Shown here in pieces: positions 1-5,566 of a DNA stretch of 7,806 nucleotides. Every line of letters starts with the position of its first letter. The stretch's first letter is position 1. Source of the stretch: Bacillota bacterium (lineage in GTDB: Bacteria; Bacillota; UBA994). The notes under the pieces are model-generated. The model saw nothing but the letters and a program-made list of their open reading frames with translations. It was not told the origin of the DNA and did no database searches. The position numbers and the translations under genes were made by a program. The stretch spans positions 1 to 7,806 of the forward strand of contig QLUS01000071.1 in the NCBI GenBank assembly GCA_018725535.1, written 5' to 3'.

Positions 1-567
1 GCCGGTGTAACCTGTGCGCGAGACTAAAGCAAAATGCCCGGCGATGACTACTGACGGCACGAAGTAAAAGAAAGGGATTTTCTCTAAGGGGAAAGGGGTG
101 AGCTGCTGCAGAATTTCCTCTGACAGCGGACCTTGGAGCGCGATTTGCGCGTAGTTTGCAGAAAGGTTTTCGACCGTTATTGCTGGGGGGACGTGCTCGA
201 GGATCCATCGGTAGTCTTTGTCAACATTCGCTGCGTTTACAACCAGCAGGAAGTGGCTGGTGCTGTAGCGATAAATCAACAGGTCGTCTACTGTGCCGCC
301 ATCTTCGTAACACATCAGCGAGTACAGAACCTGGCTGTCACGGAGTTTAGCCGCATCACCGGTGATTAGCTTTTGCACCAAATTTAGGGCGTCGGGTCCC
401 TTAACCTCGATTTCGCCCATATGGGATACGTCGAACAGCCCGGCAGTCATGCGCACGGTCTCGTGCTCTTCGATGATGCCGCTGTACTGCACCGGCAGCT
501 CCCAACCGCCAAAATCAATGAACTTGCCGCCTAAAGCGTGGTGTTGCTCGTATAATGGGGTTCTCAT
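1..567 (-). CDS. gcvT: Glycine cleavage system T protein (aminomethyltransferase), N-terminal 189 residues, cut by window edge
   Basis: Aminomethyltransferase of the glycine cleavage system: it takes the aminomethyl group from lipoylated GcvH and passes the one-carbon unit to tetrahydrofolate, releasing ammonia. The reading frame runs open from ATG at 567 down to base 1. Translation shows family motifs in the expected order: FIDFGGWELPVQY near residue 20, GLFDVSHMGEIEV near 43-55, GGTVDDLLIYR near 90, VNAANVDKD near 108, QIALQGP near 138 and VSRTGYTG at the window edge. The family is about 360 residues, so roughly half is present. The start codon overlaps the stop of lplA (ATGA, 564-567) and no good ribosome binding site precedes it, so translation is probably coupled to lplA. 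No frame damage is visible in the part seen. Confidence 0.95.
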   Translation of the reverse strand, partial: MRTPLYEQHHALGGKFIDFGGWELPVQYSGIIEEHETVRMTAGLFDVSHMGEIEVKGPDALNLVQKLITGDAAKLRDSQVLYSLMCYEDGGTVDDLLIYRYSTSHFLLVVNAANVDKDYRWILEHVPPAITVENLSANYAQIALQGPLSEEILQQLTPFPLEKIPFFYFVPSVVIAGHFALVSRTGYTG

Positions 568-1562
568 TCTGCCGTACTTAGCCACTCGGCTACCTCGCGT
601 ATGAGTGGGTTTAAGGTATAGTTCGCGAGTTCGAACAAGGCGTTAGACGGGGCCTGGCGGCTATAGGCAATTCCGATGAGGCTCTTACCCATCGCGTCAA
701 TGACGTCGACGTCCATGGCGTCCGAGAAGATCTTGGCATCGGTCACTTTGCCCCCGACAACCACAAGCCCTAGTTCGATGCCCCCCCACGGGAAGCGAGT
801 TTCGTGTATGACGTCGAAGGCAGGGGTTTTACCGAGGCGCCATTCCCAACCGGCGTATTTCTCCTTAAGTATGGCAAACTCAGGCGTCGTCACGAGGGGG
901 TTCGGGTCCACAAGGTTCCCGTCGCCTCCATACTCGGCGAGAAAAGCGCGCTGCATAGCAGTTTTCAGGTGTTCAATGGTTAGGCTAGGCACTAGTTCCC
1001 GCAGATTGATAACCCGCGACTTAACTGAGGCTACACCCTTCGCTGCCAGTTTCTGCACCGGCACGTTTAGATAGTCCTGCAGTATGGATAAATCCACATC
1101 CAGCAAAATTGTGCCATGATGAAATGAGGCTTTGTGCCCGTGGTAAAAAGCGTTGCCGGAGAACTTGCGTCCTGCAGCCAAGATATCGTTGCGGCCGCTA
1201 AACTCGGCTTCTATGCCCAGTTCGCGCACTGCGGTCAGGATCACCTTGAGCTGGAGGTGCAGGTCATAGGCCTCTCTGGGAACAAGAAAGGTGAAATTGA
1301 GGTTGCCGAGGTCGTGGTACACTGCGCCGCCTCCGGACAGTCTGCGCGCTATGCGGCCGCCCGCTGCCTCTATCCGGTCCACCAAGCACTCACGCCACGC
1401 GTTCTGGTGCCTTCCTATTACGACTGTGTGTTGGTTTTGCCATAGGTACAACACGCATTGACGCTCCCCTAGGTGGGACAACAGCAGTTCTTCGAGAGCC
1501 AAGTTATGGTAGGGGTCAAGGCTAGGAGACACAACGAGGTTGCCAGCTAGCAAGATAGGCAT
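564..1562 (-). CDS. lplA: Lipoate-protein ligase A
   Basis: Activates lipoate with ATP to lipoyl-AMP and transfers it to a lysine of lipoyl-domain proteins such as GcvH or the 2-oxoacid dehydrogenase E2 subunits; cytoplasmic. The 332-residue length matches the two-domain LplA class (about 330-340). Visible motifs are NLALEE (20-25), the lipoate-binding stretch RRLSGGGAVYHD (73-84), NLNFTF (87-92), GRKFSGNA with the expected catalytic lysine (131-138) and HHGTIL (148-153). The remaining C-terminal part corresponds to the accessory domain. The gene overlaps gcvT by 4 bases, which suggests that lipoylation of GcvH is its main job. Start choice is uncertain: an in-frame stop lies just upstream, and ATG 1562 directly abuts the AGGAG box, whereas TTG at codon 4 (1553-1551) has ideal 9-nt spacing and would give 329 residues. 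Confidence 0.94.
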   Translation of the reverse strand: MPILLAGNLVVSPSLDPYHNLALEELLLSHLGERQCVLYLWQNQHTVVIGRHQNAWRECLVDRIEAAGGRIARRLSGGGAVYHDLGNLNFTFLVPREAYDLHLQLKVILTAVRELGIEAEFSGRNDILAAGRKFSGNAFYHGHKASFHHGTILLDVDLSILQDYLNVPVQKLAAKGVASVKSRVINLRELVPSLTIEHLKTAMQRAFLAEYGGDGNLVDPNPLVTTPEFAILKEKYAGWEWRLGKTPAFDVIHETRFPWGGIELGLVVVGGKVTDAKIFSDAMDVDVIDAMGKSLIGIAYSRQAPSNALFELANYTLNPLIREVAEWLSTAE

Positions 1563-1567
1563 CTCCT
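1563..1567 (-). promoter_or_regulatory. Ribosome binding site of lplA that questions its start codon
   Basis: On the minus strand AGGAG (reverse complement of ctcct) sits with no spacer before ATG 1562 and 9 nt before the in-frame TTG at 1553-1551. Normal spacing is about 5-10 nt, so TTG is a serious alternative start. A GTG at codon 11 is less likely because it lies far from the box. Confidence 0.55.
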
Positions 1568-1591
1568 CTCATGAGATAGTTTCCAAGGTTA

Positions 1592-1600
1592 ATTGTAGCA
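1592..1600 (-). promoter_or_regulatory. Putative extended -10 promoter of lplA-gcvT
   Basis: Read on the minus strand this is TGCTACAAT, an extended -10 element one base from the TATAAT consensus. No good -35 box is seen 17 nt upstream, which extended -10 promoters tolerate. The predicted transcript start near 1585 gives a leader of about 22 nt that still contains the AGGAG site. Its divergent partner lies at 1699-1707. Confidence 0.45.
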
Positions 1601-1668
1601 GAAAAGGCGCACAAATATGTTAATGTTCAGAAAATAACTTGCACTAGCAGTGTGACTCACTTTGTGAT

Positions 1669-1689
1669 ATTTTACCTGTAAAGTAAAAT
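1669..1689. repeat. AT-rich inverted repeat, operator-like
   Basis: ATTTTAC (1669-1675) and GTAAAAT (1683-1689) form a perfect 7-bp inverted repeat with a 7-nt centre. Inside it, TTTAC and GTAAA (1671-1682) form a nested palindrome. It lies in the divergent region between lplA and the protease remnant, just upstream of the plus-strand -10 element at 1702-1707 and overlapping its -35 position. That is a normal place for a repressor site. No regulator can be named. Confidence 0.4.
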
Positions 1690-1698
1690 GCAATATTA

Positions 1699-1707
1699 TG
1701 CTATACT
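1699..1707 (+). promoter_or_regulatory. Putative extended -10 promoter for the FtsH-like remnant
   Basis: TGCTATACT is an extended -10 element (TG, one base, TATACT). A perfect TATAAT follows at 1710-1715 and may be used instead. The -35 region is weak for both. A GGAGG site at 1730-1734 lies 10 nt before the ATG at 1745, so the leader would be only about 30 nt. Confidence 0.45.
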
Positions 1708-1744
1708 CCTATAATAGATTATGTAAAGCGGAGGCTGAAATGCG

Positions 1745-2186
1745 ATGAAACGACCAGAGTTACTTATTGGATTGGGCTCGGCCGCGCTGGGCTTCCTCGT
1801 GTATACAAGCCCGGACACTCTGCCTTACGTCGTGCTGTCGTTGCTTGCCTCTGCCGTCTGGTACAAAGCGAGGCATGTCGGCGCGGTAAGGCATACCAGC
1901 CAAGTTATAGGCAGCGAGGTGTACAGCTTAAGCTTTGAGGACATCGGCGGGCAGAACACAGCCAAACAGGGGCTTAAGGAGGCGCTCGACTTTATACGCA
2001 GCGAGCACGCATCCGCAGCCACAACGCCTAGTGCCTAAGCCTAGGCTACACGCGGCTGTGCAAGGGATGCTGAGGCGGGCAGAGCTGCGAGCAAAGGCTG
2101 TGCTTACCGAGCACGAGGCGGCCGTTCACCGCATGTTGGAGACGCTGCTGGTGGAGGAAAAAATGAGTGGGGAGCAGTTCCGCGCA
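1745..2186 (+). pseudogene. FtsH-type AAA zinc metalloprotease remnant: N- and C-termini joined by an internal deletion
   Basis: An open frame of 97 codons starts at ATG 1745 after a GGAGG box. Residues about 6-40 are hydrophobic, with two likely membrane segments split by TSPDTLP. Residues 63-86 (SFEDIGGQNTAKQ, KEALDFI) are the linker that in FtsH-family proteins comes immediately before the Walker A loop. The expected P-loop never appears; the frame ends at 2038. A different frame from about 2047 to 2186 then encodes RRAELRAKAVLTEHEAA and LLVEEKMSGEQFRA, typical of the last helix of M41 peptidases (AKxxLTEH, LLExExLxGEE). The AAA core and HExxH protease domain, roughly 350-400 residues, are therefore missing and the tail is out of frame. 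The junction probably lies near 2020-2047, a zone with repeated GCCTA and the palindrome AGCCTAGGCT (2038-2047). The 97-residue product might still be made and insert in the membrane, but it cannot be a protease. Confidence 0.8.
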
Positions 2187-3319
2187 AGTTTCATCCCTAC
2201 TTTGATGAACCTAAACATCCTATCAGCAGCGTCCCGCAACAACTCCTCTTTGTGGAGGAAGGCTTCTTCGAGATGCATGGGAGCGGACACAGCGGACATA
2301 ATGCTGTCGACGCCGAATGGATAAGTGGCGTTTGCGCCTCTGCCTATGCTCCCTACTACAGCGACTACGCTTACACCTTGGGCGGCACAGCGCTTAGCAA
2401 TGCCTACGGGCACCTTGCCATACGCTGTTTGCTCGTCGATACGGCCTTCGCCAGTCACTACGAGGTCGACATCGGCAAGTAGGCGCTCGAAGTCGACGAG
2501 GTCAAGCACTGTCTCGATGCCAGGCCTAAGTTTCGCGCCACAGAACGCTAGTAGCGCGGCGCCTAGCCCGCCTGCAGCACCTGCGCCGGGCGTTCTGCCC
2601 ACGTCAGAATTGCAGGCCTGCTCCAGCAAGCTGGCGTAATGCAGCATGCCCGCCTCCAGTTCGTCTAGCATAGCGGGGGTAGCGCCCTTTTGCGGGCCAA
2701 ATACGCGAGTTGCGCCGCAATCGCCGGTAAGTGGATTGTTTACGTCGCAGATAACGGTAACGCTAGAATCTCGTAGGCGGGCATCAAGATTAGTGAGGTC
2801 GATTCGGGCAATGCGCTTAAGCTCGGTGCCACCAAACCCGACTTCGTTCCCGTGCGCGTCCTTGAAACTAACGCCTAGCGCTTGCGCACAACCGATGCCA
2901 CCGTCGTTAGTGGCGCTGCCGCCAATGCCGATGGTGATTTTACGCAGACCCTCGTCTAGCACCGTGCGGAGCAGTTCGCCTGTGCCATAGGTAGTCGTTA
3001 ACAGAGGGTTGTGCTCACCGGGTGGCAGGAGGGTAAGTCCTGACGCCTGAGCCATTTCAATTACAGCGGTGTCGCCGTTGATGATGCCGTAGCGAGCTGT
3101 GAGGGGGGTTAGCCGGGGCCCAGCTACTTGTCTTTCGCGGTAGGTGCCGCCGGTCGCAGTGACTAGAGCCTCTACTGTGCCTTCGCCGCCGTCGGCGATA
3201 GGTAGTTCAACGATGGTCAGCGGCGAGAAGTGCATTTCTGCAGCAGCGCGCAAGTGGTGAATTACTTCGCGGGATGACATAGTGCCTTTGAAGGAGTCAG
3301 GAGCCAGCAAAATCTTCAA
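2126..3319 (-). CDS. glxK: Glycerate 2-kinase (GlxK/GarK family)
   Basis: Phosphorylates D-glycerate with ATP to 2-phosphoglycerate (the expected product for this family), feeding glycerate into lower glycolysis or serine metabolism; cytoplasmic. The open frame extends upstream to 3595, but homology begins at KILLAPDSFKG. TTG at 3319-3317 lies 9 nt after GGAGG (3329-3333) and is the convincing start, giving 397 residues. Motifs: KILLAPDSFKG (2-12), DGGEGT (43-48), GIGGSATNDGG (131-141), CDVNNPLTG (191-199), PGAGAAGGLG (244-253) and VTGEGRIDEQTAYGK (288-302). Family members are about 375-385 residues. The last 20 or so residues here, after FIKVG, look unrelated to the family and are read antisense through the FtsH-like tail, so the original stop was probably lost. 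It converges with the remnant and diverges from hisS. All core motifs are intact, so activity is likely. The symbol is by family; garK would also be used. Confidence 0.9.
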   Translation of the reverse strand: MKILLAPDSFKGTMSSREVIHHLRAAAEMHFSPLTIVELPIADGGEGTVEALVTATGGTYRERQVAGPRLTPLTARYGIINGDTAVIEMAQASGLTLLPPGEHNPLLTTTYGTGELLRTVLDEGLRKITIGIGGSATNDGGIGCAQALGVSFKDAHGNEVGFGGTELKRIARIDLTNLDARLRDSSVTVICDVNNPLTGDCGATRVFGPQKGATPAMLDELEAGMLHYASLLEQACNSDVGRTPGAGAAGGLGAALLAFCGAKLRPGIETVLDLVDFERLLADVDLVVTGEGRIDEQTAYGKVPVGIAKRCAAQGVSVVAVVGSIGRGANATYPFGVDSIMSAVSAPMHLEEAFLHKEELLRDAADRMFRFIKVGMKLARNCSPLIFSSTSSVSNMR

Positions 3320-3349
3320 AGCGCGACACCTCCGTAACGAGTCGATGAA

Positions 3350-3377
3350 TTCTGAGATGTGAGTTCTGAGATGTGAG
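3350..3377. repeat. Tandem 14-bp direct repeat in the glxK-hisS divergent region
   Basis: TTCTGAGATGTGAG occurs twice with no gap (3350-3363 and 3364-3377). It lies 30-60 bases upstream of the glycerate kinase start and about 80 bases upstream of the hisS promoter. It could be a double binding site for a regulator of glxK, or a simple slippage duplication. Confidence 0.6.
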
Positions 3378-3458
3378 TGTTGGGACATTCTGTGTTGACG
3401 GGGGCAATCCCTGCATAGGCCAGCGCAGCGGGTTCTCCTTTCGTGCGCTGCAATTCCT

Positions 3459-3467
3459 TGGTACAAT
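3459..3467 (+). promoter_or_regulatory. Putative extended -10 promoter of hisS
   Basis: TGGTACAAT is an extended -10 element (TG, one base, TACAAT), about 34 bases before the hisS ATG. The -35 region 17 nt upstream (tttcgt) is weak. The ribosome binding site GGGAGG (3486-3491) follows with a 9-nt spacer. If this promoter is used, the leader is only about 27 nt, leaving no room for a T-box leader. Confidence 0.5.
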
Positions 3468-3500
3468 GTCGTCAAGCGAAAGCAAGGGAGGTTCCGTCCC

Positions 3501-4748
3501 ATGAAATGCAACACCAATCCGGTCAAGGGCATGCGGGATTTTTTGCCGAGTGAAGTGCGGCTGCGGGAATATTTAACTGGCGTGATAGCGCGCACCTACG
3601 CGCAGCACGGGTTTCAGCGCATTGAGACCCCTGCCGTGGAGCACATTGAGCTCCTGCAGAACAGCGAAGGCGGCGAAAACCTAGCCCTTATCTTTAAGAT
3701 TCTTAAGCGGGGCGAAAAGCTTGACTTGACTAAGGCTAGCCAAAACGAGGACGAGCTTGTAGACAGCGGGTTACGCTACGACTTAACGTTACCGCTCGCC
3801 AGGTTTTACGCCAATCAGCGCGCGCGTTTGCCCGAGCCATTTAAGGCCTGGCAGATTGGCACGGTGTATCGGGCGGAGCGCCCGCAGAAAGGGCGGTTCC
3901 GCGCCTTTACGCAGTGCGATATCGATATCTTGGGCGAAGCAAGCGAGATAGCGGAGCTAGAGCTGATTCACGCCACAGCTGAGGCGCTAAAAGCGATAGG
4001 TTTACGTGGCTTTACGGTAGAGGTGAGCGACCGCCGTGTGCTAGCCGCCTTAGTAGCAGCGCTCGGCCTAGATACTGCTTTAACGCCGCTAGTCGCAGTA
4101 TGTATCGACAAGGCCGACAAGATCGGTTGGGAAAAGGTCATAGAAGAGCTAGTTAAGCAAGGTATTGACCAAATCGCTGCCGCAGGGCTCGTCGGTGTGA
4201 TGCAAAGCCTTAGTCTCGGTAACTTAGCGGAGCATGGTGTAAGTAGCAGTGTGGTGGAAGCGCTCAGCGGCGTAGTGGAGACTGCCGCGACGTTCGCGGG
4301 GGGCGATTACAATGTGCGGTTTGCGCCTACCTTAGTGCGCGGCATGGGCTACTATACGGGGATGGTCTTTGAAATAACGACGGCTGAGCTTGGGCTTTCC
4401 GTGGCGGGTGGCGGCAGATACGATGGGCTGGTGGGTAAGCTCTGTGGGCAGAGCGTTCCCGCTGTGGGGTTCTCGATTGGTTTTGAGCGTATCGTGCTTT
4501 TGCTAGAACAGCAGGGCTTTACTCCCCCCGTCAGCATACCGAGTGTAGCTCTGCTCTACAACCGGGGGGAATGTACGGCGCACAGCGTGATCACAGCGGC
4601 AGAAGCTCTGCGTCAGCAAGGCTACGCTGTACGGACGCTGCCCGAGCGCGCTAAGCTCGGGAAGCAGCTCAGTCAACTTGAGGCCGAAGGTTTTGCCGGC
4701 TACTACAGCTTGGCCAAAATGGAACTTGTAATGTTTGAAAGGGCATAA
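3501..4748 (+). CDS. hisS: Histidyl-tRNA synthetase
   Basis: Class II aminoacyl-tRNA synthetase that charges tRNA-His with histidine. The 415 residues show the catalytic core in order: KGMRDFLP (9-16, motif 1 region), GLRYDLTLPLARF (90-102), motif 2 around QIGTVYRAERPQKGRFR with DIDILG following (118-145), the HisRS-specific VRGMGYYTGMVFEI (279-292), AGGGRYDGLVGKL (302-314) and motif 3 AVGFSIGFERI (321-331). The presence of TVYRAERPQ and the YYTG signature favours a true HisRS over the regulatory paralogue HisZ. The anticodon-binding domain begins near 347 and includes KLGKQ (385-389), but only 26 residues follow it, where about 40-45 are usual, so the last strand and helix look short or divergent. 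The start has a strong GGGAGG box. The next gene follows after 57 bases and may be cotranscribed. Confidence 0.93.
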   Translation: MKCNTNPVKGMRDFLPSEVRLREYLTGVIARTYAQHGFQRIETPAVEHIELLQNSEGGENLALIFKILKRGEKLDLTKASQNEDELVDSGLRYDLTLPLARFYANQRARLPEPFKAWQIGTVYRAERPQKGRFRAFTQCDIDILGEASEIAELELIHATAEALKAIGLRGFTVEVSDRRVLAALVAALGLDTALTPLVAVCIDKADKIGWEKVIEELVKQGIDQIAAAGLVGVMQSLSLGNLAEHGVSSSVVEALSGVVETAATFAGGDYNVRFAPTLVRGMGYYTGMVFEITTAELGLSVAGGGRYDGLVGKLCGQSVPAVGFSIGFERIVLLLEQQGFTPPVSIPSVALLYNRGECTAHSVITAAEALRQQGYAVRTLPERAKLGKQLSQLEAEGFAGYYSLAKMELVMFERA

Positions 4749-4805
4749 TCCGCCGTCGACCGGCACCTCTTACCTGTCGTATGATTGAGACAGGGAGGTG
4801 GCCCG

Positions 4806-5078
4806 ATGCGTGCCTTTGGGAGGGTGCTGGCACTGACGATACTAGTCTTAAGCTTGGGCTTCTTCCTGATGCCGTCCACAGGCAACATACCTACCGTGAG
4901 CAAACGGGAAGCCGGTCCCTACGGAACAACTCAGCAGCTGGCAGGCGACGCACGTGAGCTGATTAATCTTGCTGGCGCAAAAGAAGAAGAACTAGTCTAT
5001 CTCCTAAGTTTACAGGACGCGAATGGGATTATCGCTCAAACACCGGAGCACATGATCAGCATACCGTATTTTTTCTAA
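4806..5078 (+). CDS. Small membrane-anchored or secreted protein of unknown function
   Basis: A 90-residue product starting at ATG 4806, chosen over an ATG at 4785 because GGGAGG (4793-4798) is 7 nt upstream of it. Residues 5-21 (GRVLALTILVLSLGFFL) form one hydrophobic segment after a single arginine-rich turn, so it is a signal anchor or signal peptide without an obvious cleavage box. The remainder is soluble, with a likely amphipathic helix around QQLAGDARELINLAGAKEEE, and it ends in the aromatic tail SIPYFF. I do not recognise the family. It follows hisS closely in the same direction and is probably cotranscribed. It lies at the border of the decayed island, so its C-terminus may be truncated. 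Confidence 0.6.
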   Translation: MRAFGRVLALTILVLSLGFFLMPSTGNIPTVSKREAGPYGTTQQLAGDARELINLAGAKEEELVYLLSLQDANGIIAQTPEHMISIPYFF

Positions 5079-5105
5079 TTTAGCCGCTATAGCCATGTTA
5101 GGAGA

Positions 5106-5128
5106 CCCGCGCGGGCATGCACCGGTGC
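5106..5128. repeat. Two adjacent GC-rich palindromes
   Basis: CCCGCGCGGG (5106-5115) and GCACCGGTGC (5119-5128) are perfect 10-bp palindromes separated by three bases, in the non-coding gap after the small membrane protein gene. There is no following T-run, so this is not a standard terminator. They may be protein binding sites or chance in GC-rich DNA. Nothing else is seen in the gap 5079-5178. Confidence 0.35.
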
Positions 5129-5178
5129 CGTCAGGGGTGTCATAATCGTTGCCAAACACGCGCAAGCAAAACAGCAGG

Positions 5179-5235
5179 AGATTCCCTGAAGGAAGCGAAG
5201 TGATGACGCAAAAGACTTCGTCAGGGAGGGAATCT
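5179..5235 (+). promoter_or_regulatory. Hairpin that can pair with the ribosome binding site of the chimeric ORF
   Basis: AGATTCCCT (5179-5187) pairs perfectly with AGGGAATCT (5227-5235), and inside this CGAAGT (5196-5201) pairs with ACTTCG (5215-5220). CCCTGA (5184-5189) could alternatively pair with TCAGGG (5221-5226). The right arm contains the GGAGG (5225-5229) that lies 8 nt before GTG 5238, so folding would hide the site. No T-run follows, so it is not a typical terminator. Confidence 0.45.
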
Positions 5236-5241
5236 GTGTGA
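5203..5241 (+). CDS. Possible 12-codon leader ORF
   Basis: ATG 5203 starts a 12-residue frame (MTQKTSSGRESV) preceded by AAGGAAG with about 7-nt spacing. It runs through the hairpin and ends at TGA 5239-5241, overlapping the GTG start of the chimeric ORF by 4 bases. Ribosomes translating it would open the hairpin and free the downstream ribosome binding site. It could equally be the tail of a lost gene or chance. Confidence 0.25.
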   Translation: MTQKTSSGRESV

Positions 5242-5471
5242 CAAAGCTGTCCGGCGGAAGTGAAAAACAATTTACTGATGCGCTGCGGGCATATATAGGA
5301 AAACCCGTTGTTGCCGGGACACGTATCACTGTTGAGCTTATCTTGGAGAAGCTATCTGCCGGTGAAACTGCTGAACAGATTCTTGATGCTCATCCCCGCC
5401 TGACTCCTGAGGCGATGGCGTTGTGCTTATCCGGTTGGCAGGGCTATCGCCATTACGCAAAGCCGAAATAG
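5238..5471 (+). pseudogene. Chimeric ORF: nucleotidyltransferase fragment fused to a truncated DUF433 antitoxin-like domain
   Basis: A 77-residue frame starting at GTG 5238, with GGAGG 8 nt upstream. Residues 2-17 (TKLSGGSEKQFTDALR) are identical in DNA to an internal part of the intact nucleotidyltransferase gene at 6207-6773. Residues about 20-60 (IGKPVVAGTRITVELILEKL, GETAEQILDAHPRLTPEAM) are a DUF433 domain, a family usually encoded as the antitoxin partner of DUF5615 PIN-like proteins. The normal DUF433 start (a few residues before GKPVVAGTR) has been replaced by the nucleotidyltransferase piece, and its last helix is replaced by out-of-frame DUF5615 sequence (residues 61-77). The fused frame is open and has a good ribosome binding site, so a product may be made. 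It is most simply read as a rearrangement remnant rather than a designed fusion. Confidence 0.7.
5242..5289 (+). repeat. 48-bp direct repeat, copy 1 (inside the chimeric ORF)
   Basis: Identical over 48 bases to 6613-6660, then a C/T difference and four more matching bases. The sequence encodes KLSGGSEKQFTDALR of the nucleotidyltransferase in both places. Perfect identity points to a recent duplication or recombination. Confidence 0.95.
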
Positions 5472-5566
5472 TTGTTTCTGCTATCAACCGGCATATCTCA
5501 GAACTGCCGCACGCTTTTGCTATAGTCAGCCCGGAAGTTTTTCGCATTCGTCGGCCAAATAAATAA
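5417..5566 (+). pseudogene. DUF5615 PIN-like toxin, C-terminal remnant
   Basis: A frame without its own start codon, shifted relative to the DUF433 frame, encodes about 49 residues: GVVLIRLAGLSPLRKAE, IVVSAINRHISELPHAF, AIVSPEVFRIRRPNK, ending at TAA 5564-5566. This matches the conserved end of DUF5615 proteins (GVxLIRLxGLSP, KAExVVxAI, FxVIxPxRVRIR). The first two thirds, with the acidic residues of the PIN-like nuclease fold (typically LaDENL near the start and DxDF in the middle), are absent. The normal order DUF433 then DUF5615 is kept, so a single deletion through both genes, with a junction near 5405-5417, explains the arrangement. The product is not functional. Confidence 0.75.

Noticed and set aside
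3320..3500. T-box riboswitch before hisS
   Set aside because: The likely promoter lies only about 34 bases before the start codon, and no T-box sequence, specifier stem or terminator with a T-run is visible in the 180-bp gap.
3320..3595. N-terminal 92-residue extension of the glycerate kinase frame
   Set aside because: It overlaps the hisS start and promoter antisense, shows no family similarity, and the TTG at 3319 has an ideal GGAGG site.
3501..4748. HisZ regulatory paralogue instead of HisRS
   Set aside because: The motif 2 region with VYRAERPQKGR, the GYYTG signature and the anticodon domain with KLGKQ are all present, as expected for a charging enzyme.
4780..4785. TATGAT as a -10 promoter for the small membrane protein
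   Set aside because: Transcription would start at about 4792, inside or next to the ribosome binding site, and no -35 box is present; readthrough from hisS is simpler.
5106..5128. Intrinsic terminator after the small membrane protein gene
   Set aside because: The palindromes are GC-rich but have almost no loop and no downstream T-run.
5010..5270. Minus-strand frames over 5010-5330
   Set aside because: No recognisable domain or ribosome binding site; they are opposite to the small membrane protein, the hairpin and the chimeric ORF.
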